In this document: positions 48,201-62,819 of the stretch, one piece after another
Layout of the letters: every line of letters starts with the position of its first letter
How positions within the stretch are numbered: the first letter of the stretch is position 1
NCBI RefSeq assembly: GCF_001640805.2
Contig: NC_066844.1
Coordinates: 13,826,543-13,890,542 of the forward strand
Source: Lates calcarifer
Taxonomy: Eukaryota; Chordata; Actinopteri; Centropomidae
Reading direction: 5' to 3'
Length of the DNA: 64,000 nt
Made by a program: the position numbers and the translations under genes
Notes under the pieces: generated by a model
What the model saw: only the letters and a program-made list of their open reading frames with translations
What the model was told of the DNA's origin: nothing
Databases searched by the model: none

Positions 48201-48939
48201 TCCATTAATTTACCCTTTGAAGTAGATGGTAACACTCCACAGTCTTTTCCAAGCAAGGAAAGGCAAACCCTCTGGCTTTGCTTGGTTGACCCAAGCACCA
48301 CACAGTGTGGAGACTGGCCTGCTGTTATATATGTTGAATATTAGTGGCTAGTGGCTAACATAGTTGATGAAGAACACCAAGACATTCATGCTTCCATCTG
48401 AAGCAAAAAAAGCCTGACGTCTGCCTCATACCATTTGCAAGGTTCAGTCTATTCAAGCCATACCAGAAAGGAGAAGCCCTGGATAATCTATTATCTATAT
48501 TATTATATATATTATATTATTTTTTGGAAATAATAAAGTTTAATAATAAAATTAATTTTTAATTAAAAACCTGTTTTATCTCAGTTCTCAAGATTCATGC
48601 AGTCTAATGGAGCAGAGATGTGTCATTTCTTGCATCGGTGTTGGAAGAAGCTAAGACACGAGGAAGAGATGTGAGCCTCAGGGAAGCACAGAGATACATT
48701 AGTTTTAAAGGAAGCATCTGAGGTGACTGTCAAGACTATAGAGGCTTTATATTGTGTGCTTGTTATGACTCCCTCTCTCTCTTGGCCGGTTTTCTGGTTC
48801 AAGAACCAATAAAAAGAGTCTGACAGAAATGGTCTTCAGTTGCCACTCAGGGCCCAAGAACAATTTTAATGGCTTCTCTACTAACTTACTAACCTCTGTT
48901 TTTCTTCTTTTCAAGTTCACGCCAACTGTTTTAAAGTTG

Positions 48940-49400
48940 TTTTCTTTCAACAACTGTTCAATGGACTGCCATGAAATTTTGTACAGACACTGACTCAGAC
49001 TATGATAATACCCTGACCTCTCCCTTTGTGCCAACATGGCACTAACGTTTTTTTTGCCAGCACTGGATGAATTGCCATAAAATTTGGTACAGATATTATA
49101 TATCTTGTTTGTTGTCTTTATATTGTAATACCTTTGATGACACCTGACTTTTCATCAGTTGCCACCATTAAGTCAAACCTTTAATTTGTTCAGCAATTTT
49201 GTTTACAACCAAATACCTGTAAAACTACTGACAGCTCAGCTGTGTTTGTGTTCAGTGCACATTAACAATTGTTAGCATTTTAACACACTAAAAGAAGATA
49301 ACAAACATGGTAAACATTATATGTAGTAAATATCTGCATGTTAAAATTGAGAGCATGATATTAGCATGATACATTGATATTAGCATGTAAGCATGTCTTA
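48940..49400 (+). repeat. Dispersed repeat, same family as 28215-28790
   Basis: Shared pieces include TGGACTGCCATGAAATTT, ACCTTTGATGAC, ACCAAATACCTG, CTGTGTTTGTGTTCAGTGC, GTTAGCATTTTAACAC and AAACATGGTAAACATTATA. Confidence 0.7.
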
Positions 49401-51289
49401 GTTTTAGATTTTTTATTTTTACTTTTAAATTTATCTAGATTTATATTTATTTATTTAATGTCATATTCACGTACAGTTAACTTGATTTGACTTTTGTGCA
49501 AGGCCAGGTCTGTCACATGTGATAGACCTTAACATGATCCAACAGGAGCTAATACCTTTGGTGCAGTGTTGCCATAGCACTGACAAGAGACATAATGAGG
49601 TATTCATCTGAAGGTAAGCACAAAAAATTAGTGGCCCAGAATCTAATGAAAACCTTTAGGGTATGTAACCTTTCGGTTACTCATGGTTGACCACTGACAA
49701 CAAGCTTTATTGACAAGAACCTGTGCTAATCTCACAGGGGGAGAACACCTGTCTCTTTCAATGAGGACAAACTCTTAAAGGGTTGTGGTTAGGGAAGAAC
49801 TAATCAGGCTCATGTGACTCTGATAAAACACTGAACCCTTAATTTGGAGCATTAGCATGAATGAGATTTTTACACCATTTGACTGCATTGAAGCTGTTTG
49901 CTATTCAAAGTCCTTCACCTCTACAAATGTAAATAACCTGGTATAAATAATTTAACTGAAAGATATGCATAGTCACAGATTAATTTGAAAGGAGTCAGCT
50001 TGACTAATGAAGCTGTCATCAAGTCCTGTGTCTGCCTGCTCCAGATAGACCATGGCGGCATGGAAACATACCAAACTCAGCTGAGGAAATCAATGGACAG
50101 CTTTTCAAGCCAGCAGTTTGCTTTCAAGCCTGCAATTCTGTGCTGGTGAGTAGTTTCAAAGTATACCCTCTGAGAGTCAATAAACAACACAATTAAGGCA
50201 GATGGTAGGGGCAGTGGAACAAAAAAAGACACCACTATCCTATTTATTTTCATCAAAGCATGTAGATGATGGTGCTGAACTGACCTAGGTCACAATTAGC
50301 AAGAGAGAATGCATGGGTCTGTTTCAGAAAAAGGTTTTAAATTTGTTGAAACTGTTGAATTTTGAAAACCTGAGGAAAGAAAATCTCTATCTCCATCACC
50401 AATAAAAACATTGCACTAGACTGAAGAAAATAACCTTGGGTTATTTCAAATAATCTTTCTGATTGCTCTGGGTGAACACTGAGCCATGTTAAATATTAGT
50501 GTCTGCAGAAATTCTGCTCCAATCCCACACCATTTCAAAAGGGATCTTTGCTTCTTAAAAGGTATTTCTGTGAGGCCTCAAATAGGATAAAATGCTGAGA
50601 ATCTCTTAGCTCTTGTTATGTAAGGCACTTCTTCATGCTTCTGTGGTCCTCTGCTGTGCTTGATCAGGCTTCACCTTTTACTGTATGTTTCAAGAATTCT
50701 TGCCATTTCTTCCTCCTGCAAAGGAAATGTACATTTTCTTGAGTGCATTTTCCCATTTGATTTCCCTTTGTATGATTAGACAAGAAACATATGAGCACTA
50801 GTGATCAATTATATTTCGTTTAAAGTTAATATGTGGAAATTCAAAATACAGTATAATATCAATTCATAATATCCCAACTGAGAAAATGTCATAAAAACCT
50901 ATATATGTGCTTATAATTAAAAATGTTGAAAGTGTGACACAATTAAATACAGTAATGTACATACAGTAACGGGCTATCATCCCTCACTGGCTTCGACTAC
51001 AACCGGTTGTCTTGGTTCAACTCTCATATTTAGATATTTCTAATTCACAACCGCAAAAATGTTCTGAATGAAATGTGATGTTGTCCAGATGACCTTTTTT
51101 CCAGGACAGGATGCATTTTGGTATTTTTTCAAATATTTAACCAAAACCACAATCGAGGACCGGACCATTCTTGTTTTTAAATCTTACCATACATGGGACA
51201 TAGGGAATGCTGATATCTGAGTCCAACCTGACCATCTCTCTACGACTATATACAGTGGACATAAAAACTAAATATATGTTGGTTCAGTT

Positions 51290-51510
51290 TGACCCAAACT
51301 GAAATATCTCAACAACTGTTGCATGAATTGCCATAAAATGTTGCATATTCATAGATATTCATGGTCCCCAGAGGATAAATTTTAATGACTTTTGATTGAA
51401 GATTTCATTTATCTTTTGAAAAATCCTTTTTTTCCATTACCTTGATATATGGAATAATAATGACATTACCATCAGCCTCTGCTGTAATTTGTGTTTAGCG
51501 TGACAAGGAA
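51290..51510 (+). repeat. Dispersed repeat, same family, short copy
   Basis: Contains ATGAATTGCCATAAAATGTT, CATGGTCCCCAGAGGATAAA, ACATTACCATCAGCCTC and GTGTTTAGCG in the family order. Confidence 0.7.
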
Positions 51511-52657
51511 TAAGTGAGAAGATACCGCTATATCTCATCACACACAGCCAACTGAATCAGAGGACATCATGTAGAGGTAATTGACTGGTCTCTCATGTCA
51601 ACAGCCACCTGTGCTTGTTCTGTGATGCCATGAATGAATCCAAAGAGGCCTGGCTGTGATGTGCACCCTGCCTGTGATACACTTGATATCATAGGTACTT
51701 CAATGTTCAAAGCACCATAGGAACTTAAATGGCTAAGAAGCTGTGTGTCCTGGGTGGAAGAGAGGAAGAGATTTCTGAATCAGCCTCTAATGGCTCAGTG
51801 GTTGTGAGACCACATGAGGTATACATTGTGGAGTTAAATGCCCTTTCCACACCCACAATCATCACATAGATTGCATTTAACTGCCATTTCTTGGACACAA
51901 ATATCTTCTAAGATTGATATAAGATAAATAAATAAATAGAATAAAATACATAACTAAATACTGATTGGACTTGAATTAGTGCTTCATAAAAGATGGATCC
52001 TACTTTTTATAGTTCATTTTTAATCTTATCTTACAAATTTGATTTATTGAAAATGAAATGAGCTTTTTCCTTTTCTTTAAGAAAAGCTAATTTAACTGTC
52101 TTCAATTTTTTTAAAACCTGTTTTGTAGCAAAAACTGATCAATCATTGACACTGAAGTTGTTGATTGATGTGACTGAAGTGGAAGCCTTCAACTTTGCAT
52201 AAATTAATTGTCTCACTGACCACACTAATCAGGACCTTCATATAACAGTAGAGAGCATGACACTTAATGCTAAGTACTCAGTGTGCTCTGTTTTTCTATC
52301 TTTCAGCATGGGTTTAAATTAAAGGTAGGTGCTTTATAAAAATGACGTGACTTATGAATCCAATACATGCCGAGGATCAGGCAGAGCAGCAATGGATCAT
52401 AGATGCATGGCCATCTGTTCCCTGACATTTACAGGAAATGTAGGTTGTGAAGCGCATGCCACCAACAAATTCACTGCCGTACTGAACATGCCCAGGTTTT
52501 GCCTTTTATTTACTGGTATTAACTTTTTATTATTAAATTATAATCTGCGTGGAAATCATCTGAGGAGTTAACAAAAACCCATAAAACACAGTGAGCTCTG
52601 AATCAACAGCTTTACTTTCATCTGAAGATAAAGGCCTCAAAGGACCATACCACAGGT

Positions 52658-52684
52658 TGTGTGTGTGTGTGTGTGTGTGTGTGT
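52658..52684 (+). repeat. (TG)13 microsatellite
   Basis: Uninterrupted TG units ending in TTTT. Confidence 0.95.
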
Positions 52685-53111
52685 TTTACCCCTACTATGA
52701 TTCATTTACACTTTTTATTGCTCCAAACCATTCTGACAGCCACAGTGCTTTTTTTCCCTGCTTTTTTTTTTTTTTTTTGGAAATCCCCTCCTCTGACAGG
52801 TAACTCACTAAGCACATTGACTGCTGTCTATCTCATATGTTGCATCTTGACACAAGGTAAATATACACCTAAATTTTTAACAACGTATGTTGCTCTTTGT
52901 GTTATAAAGCCTCCATAATACAGCATGTAGTCTTAGTCATCTCTATCCCCAAAAAACAACGTCAACATCGTTAAGGGAAATTTCCCCAAGACAAATCAGC
53001 ACATAAGTATGTATTGCATCCTATTTCATTTGTGTGGTCATTGGTGGAATTAGTATAAGGCAGTTATCTCAGTTGTTATATGGAATTAGTTTATAAGCAA
53101 TACACATGCAA

Positions 53112-53400
53112 ATAAGATAAGATAAGATAAGATAAGATAAGATAAGATAAGATAAGATAATCCTTTATTAGTCCCACAATGGGGAAATTTACATTGCTGC
53201 AGCAGCATAAGTGATTGAAAAGATAGAAAAAGACATAAATATGAGTAAAAGACAAGCTAAAAACATAATGCTATAACAAATATACAGAACGGTATAAACA
53301 TGACAATGTAATAAAAAATATTAACAGAAGAGCAATATACACAGGACTATACATAGAGACAGAAAATGAACTAAATACAGGTCTGGTCTAGACCAGACAG
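53112..53400 (-). mobile_element. LINE 3' end with (TTATC)n tail, minus orientation
   Basis: Ten pentamers of GATAA (53112-53160) are followed by TCCTTTATTAGTCCCACAAT and GGGGAAATTTACATTG. Read in complement this is the common teleost LINE terminus, GGGACTAATAAAGGA followed by TTATC repeats. Only the 3' untranslated end seems present; the distal limit is approximate. Confidence 0.7.
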
Positions 53401-56400
53401 TCTATGCTGATAATACATCAAACTCAACAAACAGAAGAACACAGCAGCTGGACTGAGAAAAAAGTCCAGCAAAAGATGAGGACTCACATAACACACAATA
53501 CTGATAGAAAGACATCTGATGCGTGAAAGCAAAAGCAGCACACCCTTAATGGGACACAAAGTCATGTGTCTCAGGTATCCACCAACCTGATCTCTTCATC
53601 CTCAGCTTTCACTTTGTCACTTAAAGGGTGCACAACAGTGCTTTCTATACTGGCACTGAACATTGACAGAGGATTTGATTGGCTTCATTGTCATTGGTAT
53701 AACACAATACAACAGGTTGAGTTTATAAGTTTATAATTTATTTAGATTAACTCAGTTGTACTCATCAGTCCATGATCCTCATGATCAGCTATTACCAGCT
53801 ATTGTATGTCTGTTGAAGTGACAAAACCAGATGTAGGTGTACTACACTGTGGTGTAAAGGAAAAGACATAGTGCCCTCTAGGGGAAATTGCTCGACCACA
53901 CCACAACATTTGAACAGCCCAGTCTACAGTCTGCAATGAGCCACCACAGGAAAGGATGGTTAAATACTGAATAATCAGATAATAATTGCATTAAAGATGA
54001 CATAAAATACATAAATATAAATAAAATATTGTTATGTTATGATTGTGATTGTAAGCTAACTCCTTATGAATTCAATGGGGGAGTTCACTCTTTCAGGCAT
54101 GCCCTCTGTCCAGGAGAGGTCAGTGTTGTCATTTAGAACAGGGAAACCCAAGAAATGTGTTGTTATTGGACTTGGATTGTGATGAGGGGTGATGATAGTT
54201 TAGATAGGAGCTGTCTGGAAAATGGAAGTATGATAATCCATCCTGCTGAGCTTTTGTCATGATCTTGAAAACAACAAAAGATATAGAAACAACTGAGCAA
54301 CTTCAGTTTAATATCAATATTCCACCTCTGATAAACTTTGTCAGAAACTGTACATTGTAGCAAGCTGTTTACTCCCTGCTTATATGTTATGTAATTATAG
54401 AGTTTTCCACTGTTTCTGCAGTCTGCAGAAAGTTAAAACCTAATAAAGCAGAAAATGTGAACATAATGCAGTGTAACAAGACAAGATAATGTGATACAAG
54501 ACCTCCTCTTTACTGTGACAGTTAAGTGGGTCTGGTCCTGGGCAGGGATCAGGATGAGGGCTTGGTGAGTTCTGGCCAGATCGATCACTCTATCTTTGTT
54601 GTGCTTGGCATCTATCTGCCATCAATCAGGCAGTGGAAGACACCTCCCAAGGTCAGAGCCCAGCTTGTCAATACTAGACATGATTCAGCACTTTGTCAAC
54701 AGACAGCACCACCAGTGTGTCTCTATCGGATGCATATTTATCCAAATGCAATGATATACTGTAGCTGACAGATAAAGAAGTGCAATTACTTAAAACTGAT
54801 AGAAGCATCACTATAGAATTATCTAAGCCAGTATGAGGACTGTGGACCTGGACTGTGGACGGAGGCCCAGAATAATCAGCTCGTTGGCTGGATGCAGAGG
54901 AGGCTCTGCTGCAGCTGGCAGGCAGTGGCTGCCACTTATTGTACATTATTTATCCAGATTATTCACAGGGCTGCTTACAGCCAGCTACAGATGTGAGTAA
55001 GGAAACTTGTGCTGATCCTTTGCTGACCGAGCCAAATTTCACAATACATGCAGACAAAACCAGTAAAGAAAAGCTTCTTATCCAGCTCATTAAGTGATTC
55101 TGTTTTGGAGGATGTGGTGCCGATAATTTCTTATCACATATACACCACAGATTGGGTTTTTTTGTTTGTTTGTTTGCTTGTTTGTTTGTTTTTAAGGTTT
55201 AGTTCACCAAATCATTGGAAAAGCCAGCATTTAATACATTTGAGTTTGATGTATTTATGCCATGAATTTGCATTTATGTTGTGTAATTTATTATACAGAC
55301 ATACAGTGACAGACCTGGCAATTGCAGAAGTACTGCTGGATGTGTTGAATCTTTGGTATCTGGGAGTTTCACAGCTGTTCTCCTAACCTCTGGCGTTCCT
55401 CCCAGCCATTCTGCAGCACAGCGACAAAGAGCCTGATGAAGCTGCTTGTACTGTCGCTGCAGTCAAGCGATGGCTGTGAAATAAAGACGTGACATGTGAG
55501 TGCGTTTGGATGTGTGCGTACGTATGATTCCATCTATTGTCTGTATCCTGCACTGTGGCAGGGTGAGGGGGGGGTTGACCTTTACAGAATGTCATGTGGA
55601 ATGCATTGACATCCTCACAAAGGTGCGTCTCCTGCCTCTGTTGTCATCTTTCCTGTGTCTCTGTGTTGTCAGTTGTCAGTGACTGTAAAGCTACCACTGT
55701 TCTGGAAGATGATCAGGTTCATGAACAACCTCCTTAAGACAAATCTCTCTTCACTAACATGCAGATATAACATGATGAAAACATAGACAACTGTGTTGAG
55801 ACAGATAATGCTACGTTTACAACATCACATTCTTAACAGAAAACTCGATTTCTGGGCTGGATTCTGATAAACTCCAATAAATCCAAGAGTGGGTCCTGAA
55901 GTATTAAGTTCTTATCAAGTTAAATTGCCTAATATCAACGTATTAGGCTTTCAATACTATTCCCCAGCCACAGAGAGCTTGTAAAGCCTGGAAGGCAAAT
56001 GAGAGTGGGAGGGCAGCACTGATGCTTGAGCAGCATAGAGTGCGAGAGACTGCAAGGGCAAACACAGGTTAGAAGAACAGAAAAAATGGCTTATTGGTTT
56101 GTGAACATAAGAAAAAATAAACAGCACTTGTTATATCACAAAGCTCTGTCTAATAGTAGCAACATACTCTAAACAGAGATACTTGTAAATGAGCAGTATG
56201 AGACAATGCAACACTTGAAAAGTCCAATTAAAGTTAAACATTTTGGAAACTAGGCTTATCTGGTCCCTTGCTGAGAGTCACAGTAAATGAGGAGACTGAT
56301 ACCACTCCGATGTACTATATGTTAAATATGAGGCTATATACTGCACTTGCAGCTAGTTAGCTTAGCTTAGCATAAAGACTGGTACAAAAACAAAATGCAC

Positions 56401-58591
56401 AGAAGTGTAAAAATGACACTTTCTGGTTGTAGGAAGTGTATGTAAAAGCATATTTCCTATAATGTCAAATAACTAATTCTAGAGCTAGTCTCACAGCATA
56501 AAAATCTTTCTAATTAGCTGGCAAGTAGCTGTAGACCGGACCAGAGTGCATAAATCACATATATGAATTTCAAAACCAGAGATCAGGACACAAATCCAGT
56601 ATTAGAGTGGACCAGAGCAGGCTGCTGTGGATTGAGTTGTGAACGGAGGGGAAGAGCAAGTAGTGGAGCGAATGAAAATGACAGCTTCATGCCCCCGTCA
56701 CCCTGGCAGAGGGAAGACTGATGAGCTGCGTTTTCACGGCAACCTCTGTCTCCATCCGTCATTTCTTTTTAAACTGATTTGCCGGAGAAAACATGTCTCT
56801 GTCATCAATTACAGGAGATTTTACCACAACAAAGCTGATCAGATAAAAATATTGCAGAAGTTTGCTTCCCTCCAGTGAACATGTCAAACGGCCCTCCCTG
56901 CTGTGAAGCTGCATGAATAAACTGATTTCCAGGATTTTCAAAGTCGTTGTGTAACAATCTGCCGCAGAGCTCAGATTAGACTTGTTTATTCATAAGCTAT
57001 GATCCCCCCCCTTCAGTCACACATAAGCACATATTTGTGCCAACATTAGCTATGTGCATGACATCAACTCCAGCAGTGTTATCAGTCTTAATTATTGATG
57101 AGCCTTTGTTATAGCCAATTACCTGATGAGCTGATTATATGATTTAATTTCTGATTCACTGTAAAATTTTTATCAAATTAACATGTTTATTTATATTTTG
57201 CATGGGTGGTGGGTGATGTAACATGTACAAATAAGTTAGTGGGGATAAGAATTTATTTTTTGTGTAAGATCATTTGGGAATATGTTGTATATTGTACATT
57301 TGTACATGTCAAAACAGTAAACTCTTTGTTGGATATTATGTTGTCACTTTTAATCATTCGATCAGTTTCTTCCTTGTTTGCAGAAAACGGATATGTCAGA
57401 AACTGTTTGTGTTGTCTTCAGTGCATCTTTGAGCTCATTGTTTTGGTTTTACATCATCACCATTCTCATCAACCTTGTCTCTAGCTGCAACAGGCAGCTG
57501 CTCTCATCAGAAAGTTCTAACAAAACACACTTTGCTCTACTTTGCAAGCGCTAAACAGCAAATAAACAAAGCTAGCTTATGAACAGAGGAGCACTTAGCA
57601 GCTAAGTGAGTACCAGATATATTTCCCAGTTGGTGTACACCAAAACAGAGCTAGGGTTGTTAAGATAAGAAAAGGTGTAAATACTGACTTATTTGTCAGA
57701 TAAAATTGAATGTACTCTACTGTTGCTAGGTGTCTGCTGGGTGTGTTGTTGTGTCAGAATGAAGTGAAGTTATATTGTGTAGTACATCATCTCAATCAAA
57801 TATATTGGTTGTAGCAGTATTTTTAGTGTGATCTTACATGATATACACTGGAAATGGTTGAATTTACTGTGATTTGCACCCTCTCCCTAGTAACCTGGGT
57901 TGAACTCTATCGTTTTTTTTTTTGTTTTTTTTGGTAGAATAGGGCACCTAGTATTCTTGCTGTGCAGCTGTGCTTAGGTTCATTGTGTCTTTTCAGTGTA
58001 GCAATGTCCTGGGAAAGAATGTTAGATGGACAGGCAGAGAGTGTTGTCCCCTGGTGATTAAGCATCACATATGTACCAGCTGATGGCTGAAAAAGTATTG
58101 TTCTCAGACTATGGTTGCACAAGCAGGCCTAGATCAGATATACTTAAAGATGTCCAATGACAGATTCTTCTCTCTATAAAAACCAGGCACTCTGGCAAAC
58201 TTGTTTCAGTCTGTACCTGACTCAGCCCGGGGTTGCTCGGTTTATTCAATGTTACAACCTGTGGTATTTCAATAAGCTATTTTTGCAGAAGATTTTGCTT
58301 CTCTCTTCTCTCTTTCTCTCTGTTTTTGCAAAACTAATGAAGATGAAGAGAGAAACAAAGGCTTTACATTAAATTCTGGCCCAGACCTGAGGCTTTATAT
58401 TCCACAATGTAAGCAGGCAACTGTCTGCTAATACGTTGGCCATAGCAACTACGTTGTATATAACTCATTCCATTCCCTATTTGCCAAGTAGCCCACAAAT
58501 GTAAATGAAAAACAATTAATGCAGCTTTAAATAATTTGCTCAAACTCTGCATATTCAATAAAATTAAACTGACAGTACATGCTATGGAACC
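53401..58591. other. Gene-free region
   Basis: No supported gene. It contains a (TTTG)n run at 55157-55195, a dispersed repeat at 56228-56420 and a less AT-rich block at 56640-56880 that could be a conserved non-coding element. The remainder shows no pattern. Confidence 0.65.
56228..56420 (+). repeat. Dispersed teleost repeat (TTAGCTTAGCTTAGCATAAAG type)
   Basis: TTAGCTTAGCTTAGCATAAA followed by GACTGG at about 56358-56383 is a signature I recognise from a frequent fish repeat. The flanks are degenerate and the family class is not known to me. Confidence 0.6.
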
Positions 58592-58924
58592 TTGGGCAGG
58601 CACAGTGATGCAGCGGTTCGCACTGTCGCCTCACAGCAAGAAGGTTCTGGATTCAAGCCCTAGTTCGAGACCTGCATGGGTTCTCTCCGCGTACTCCAGC
58701 TTTCTACCATCCAAAGACATGCACGTTAGGTTAATTGGTGACTCTAAATTGCCCATTGGGTGTGAATCTGAGTGTGAATGGTTGTTTGTCTGTTTATGTT
58801 GGCACTGGGATGGACTGGCAGTCCGTACAGGGTGTACCCCACCTCTCGCCCAATGTCAGCTGGGATAGGCTCCAGCACCCCCGCAACCCTTAACGGATAA
58901 GCAGTATAGATAATGGATGGATGG
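58592..58924 (+). mobile_element. SINE-like element with tRNA-like head, nearly full length
   Basis: The head, GTGATGCAGCGGTTCGCACT then GGTTCTGGATTCAAGCC, resembles tRNA A and B boxes. The body has CCAAAGACATGCACGTTAGG, TTGGTGACTCTAAATTGCCC and GGGATGGACTGG. The tail is GGATAAGCAGTATAGATAA with TGGATGGATGG repeats. About 330 bp long, a very common teleost repeat and the reference copy for the fragments at 33350, 45480 and 46166. Confidence 0.8.
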
Positions 58925-61900
58925 GTACTCTATTATAATACTACTATGCGTATTTCTGTTAGGGAGGAAATCTGGAAATGTACAAATGTTTAGTCCAGTG
59001 CTGTGCTCAGAGCACAACATCGCAGCTCCTTTGCATAATCATATCTGTGCTGTACCTTAAGATTTTGTAAAGACTAATTTCTTACAGCCAAGCTTGATTG
59101 ATTTAGCACTTCACAAAAATGAAGAGTATGTGGGGGTTTCAGAACACAAAAAAGCCACATCTTTTCAAAGACTTTTCAACTCAGTGTAAGAGCAATCCTT
59201 GAGAAATAGGCATCATAATACAAAGGGTGACAGGCCTTAATTACAGAGTTAACATGGTGAGAAATCAGACCACTAGTTACTGTAGTTTTATGTCTAAATG
59301 TTTTTTGTATTTTTTGTCATATAAGTGTCAGAGTGAGACTCTCCTCCAGATGTGTGACAGAAGATGAAAAATAAACACCAAGATACACATTCAGAAGTAA
59401 GAGGAAGTAACTTTTTGATGCGAACAGCACTAGAAGGGTTATTGTTTCTTTGTAGCACCCCTTGACTTTCAATGAAAGATGAGTAAAATTGGATAAAGAT
59501 TGGATCTGACAAATTGAGCGGCTGAGGTTGAAAGAACAACATTCTGTCAGGTTCTGCTGATTAGATTTGTAGCTGTTGTGGATGACTACTAAATGACTTT
59601 ACTATGTTCCCAGTAGGGCTGTTGATTGTCATGGGAAAACTGACTGTGGGTACTTGCATAGGTCAGTCTTCAACCCATCTTGTGAGTTTTAAAAATTGCA
59701 CCAGATTGGTATTTATACAAAAATACACCTGTCTTGTCAGCCTTAAACACATATTCCCTTTCCTCATAAATAGCTTTGCCTTGATAAAGTTAAGATGTAA
59801 TTTATTGACACTTGAGATACTGTGTGCAGTGTGCTTCACCTCTTACAGCTACTTTCCACCAAATTACCTCTGGTTCTTGAAGCTGGTCCGCTCACGATTC
59901 TTGCAACCCTGATGCTATCTGGTGAACCAGACGTCATCATGGTTTCGCATTGCTATTTGGTTCTAAAATTATGTGCACAAAACAACAACTATTCCATGTT
60001 GAAGTAAAAAAAGGGGTTCTGGTTGGTTGAACCAGAGAGGAGTCACTAGCAAACTTGATCTGCTTGACAGGGATCAATGGACTCATGAGGTACAGTGATT
60101 GAAGCAAAGGGAGCTGAGGACGGGGAAGAACAAAACCTGTCTCACTGAGACACAAACAGACAGTGGGGGGTCCACCATCACCAGCATCACACAGTGGTTC
60201 CTGCTGCTTAAGAGGTTCATAATGACAAATGGGTGGAGGGGTTGCTGCCTTGAGCTGATCAGGCTTGTCTGGGTAGGTACTGAATTGAATTGAAGCAACA
60301 GGATAACAACAGGTAAACACTGAGATCAGGATTAAAAGTAATTGCTGAGATCTGGGAACATGGCAACGTACTGTACCTACACTAAAGCCTGCTGAGGCAA
60401 GACATAAGTGGTATGATGATCAGCAGGGTGTAAACAAGCCAATAGTGACAATAAACACTGAAAATTGGTATAGACTGTGACAGGTGTTTACATCAGACAG
60501 GATAACAATTTTGCTGTTTTCTCCCCCAACTACGTTTGACTAAGCTAGGGGTTAGCATAAAACCTGTATTATCATTATTATATTATCAAATGATGCAAAT
60601 GATGGCCATAACTAGGTTTTATGAAACCACAATGTCTCCATAAGGTTTCCCTCACTGTCTTGGTGTTGGTGGAATCAGTTAAAATATTGTTCCGTGTGTT
60701 GAGGTTTGGATTTTCTGGCTATAGAAAACATGCAAACATGTCCACAAAAGGCAAGTATTATGCTACCTCTTACAGTGATATACAAATTTATTAACCTTTG
60801 CCATGCAAAGTGTACATTTCACTTTCCATTGTCCATTATTTGATGCCTCTCATTATCACAATCAGCAGTTGGTTAAAACTAAGTTAGCATGTACAACATG
60901 TATCTTAAAACTGATTTTTTGATTATTATTATTAATGGTAAATGTGCATTTCACCCATACTTAAAATAGGCATATATGCTAATAACTTAAAGACAGTAAA
61001 GGAGCTAACCTGTGGCTGATCTAACAGTAATGATAAGTAGTCAGCAGTGCAGTAGTTTGAGGAAAGATTATTTGGTTTCCTGTGATTTCCTGCATGAATG
61101 CTGTAATTGTTCAGTCATGCTGTGATTTCCCCCCTCCTGCAGCACTGCCTCATGTTTTGCATGTATATTAATAAGTACAGCAGTTTTCTCATCATTTTCT
61201 TGCTCTAACCTGCCCCAAGTCCAGAGGCAGGTAGTACAGCTTCCTATTGAGGATCCCCTTTGGATGAGTAAAACAGAACACTTTCTGTCTTTTGGTGGTG
61301 CCATTGGGGATACAAGCTAAATTACATGTGGGCCAGAGTGAGATCACAGTGAATTATTTATGTGCTTCCTGCCCTGTGCCCTGATCATCTTAGTATGGCA
61401 TTGCAGGAGTAACAGAGTCAGGCCAGGACATGCCTTCAAGCTGTTATTACAACCTAGAATTCCTCAGGCAGCCATCATAGCAATCGATGTGGTCTCTCCC
61501 CTGCAGGGTTTTACTGGACTTCAAAAGCAATACAGGGAGAACGAGTGGTGTAAAAACAATGTCTGTAAAACATTATAATGATTGTTTTACAAAGCCATAT
61601 CTTCATTTTTTGGTTCAGAACAGGTGATGAAGTAATCGTTTCACTGCTGTTTACCAACAACAGTCAGATCGTCCATTTATAGTGTGCAATTCAATTATTT
61701 CCTCCAAGCAATCCATTGCATTTCAAAGATCACTGGACAACAGTTTCGCCCCTCTGTGACATTGACATAGATACATTGTGGAAGTGATTGGATTGTTGGA
61801 TGCGGGTAAATTGGTTTGGCTGCAAGTGTTGTGGCCTCAGAGCAGAGCTGGAGGGCAGGCGCTGAGGGAAGGAGATAAGGGACAATGGCACCTGATGAAG

Positions 61901-61968
61901 ATGATGGCTAAAGGGGAAGTCTTAGGATAGAGCACAACATGTTATGTTTGTCTTCTCAAAACCACGGC

Positions 61969-61979
61969 TAATCCGATTA
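61969..61979. promoter_or_regulatory. Palindromic paired-class (K50) homeodomain site
   Basis: TAATCCGATTA is the optimal dimer (P3) site for K50 homeodomains such as OTX, PITX and goosecoid. It lies in a less AT-rich stretch of the gene-free region. Function is inferred from the motif only. Confidence 0.35.
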
Positions 61980-62819
61980 CTGTCTCCATGCACTGTGGGA
62001 TGTCATTTGAGTTGGGTGCAATAACAGAGCCCAGACGTACGTGACTTGAGCTCAGGGCTGTGTTTTGATGCCTGTATGATTTGTTTCGAGGGGGTTTGGC
62101 TAATAATTTATTCTGCTGCAAGATATTATTTCATTCTTGATGGAAAATTCTCCATACTGATGCTGACAAAAGAACAAGCCTTAATCAAGCCAAAAGATGA
62201 CATAAGGTTTTCAGGTACATAATAGATTCAGAATATATTCAGTTTACTGTACTTGTGAGATCAGGTTAAGTAAATTTCAGAAGGTGATAAACCATAAGCA
62301 TGTATAAATAAAATTTTGCTTTAAGACACTGCTCCCAACTCTGAGTAATGCAAAACAGTGTTGCCCCCACAGGTAGCTTTTTATGTCACAGGTTGCATAC
62401 TCCTGTGAGATAAAAGACAGAACTTTGATAATGGACTATTCTGCATGATGTTTTAACTTTTACTAACAACCCTCTTTAAATAAACTCTGCTTAAAAGTCC
62501 GAGGTGCCTGATTCCCATCCACCACCCTGACCGTCACACCCTTCCTTTCCGCCTTGTTACATAAAGAGCACACTGTGTTCTGCACTGGCACTGCATGTAC
62601 ATGATTACCAGCAAAAATCATCCAATTGGAATATATTTCTTAAGATACTCAGCTGATCTATGGCCTCAGAGCTGTTAAATCGAAGGCTGAGTAGTTTGTA
62701 GAGGCCTGAGGCAATAACATTTTCCAGCACATTACTGTAACAAAGCAAAAATTAAAGCGAAGACAAGAAAAAAACAAGCATAATTTGTGTAGCAGGATTT
62801 TTATTTTCATATTTTATTA

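Larger units (their letters stand above)
44129..53111. other. Gene-free region with scattered repeats
   Basis: No supported gene. Repeat fragments lie at 45480-45512, 46166-46245, 47990-48200, 48940-49400 and 51290-51510. A minus-strand open frame of 143 codons at 45683-46114 resembles nothing I know and is not called. A (TG)13 tract lies at 52658-52684 and poly(T) at 52764-52778. Confidence 0.65.
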
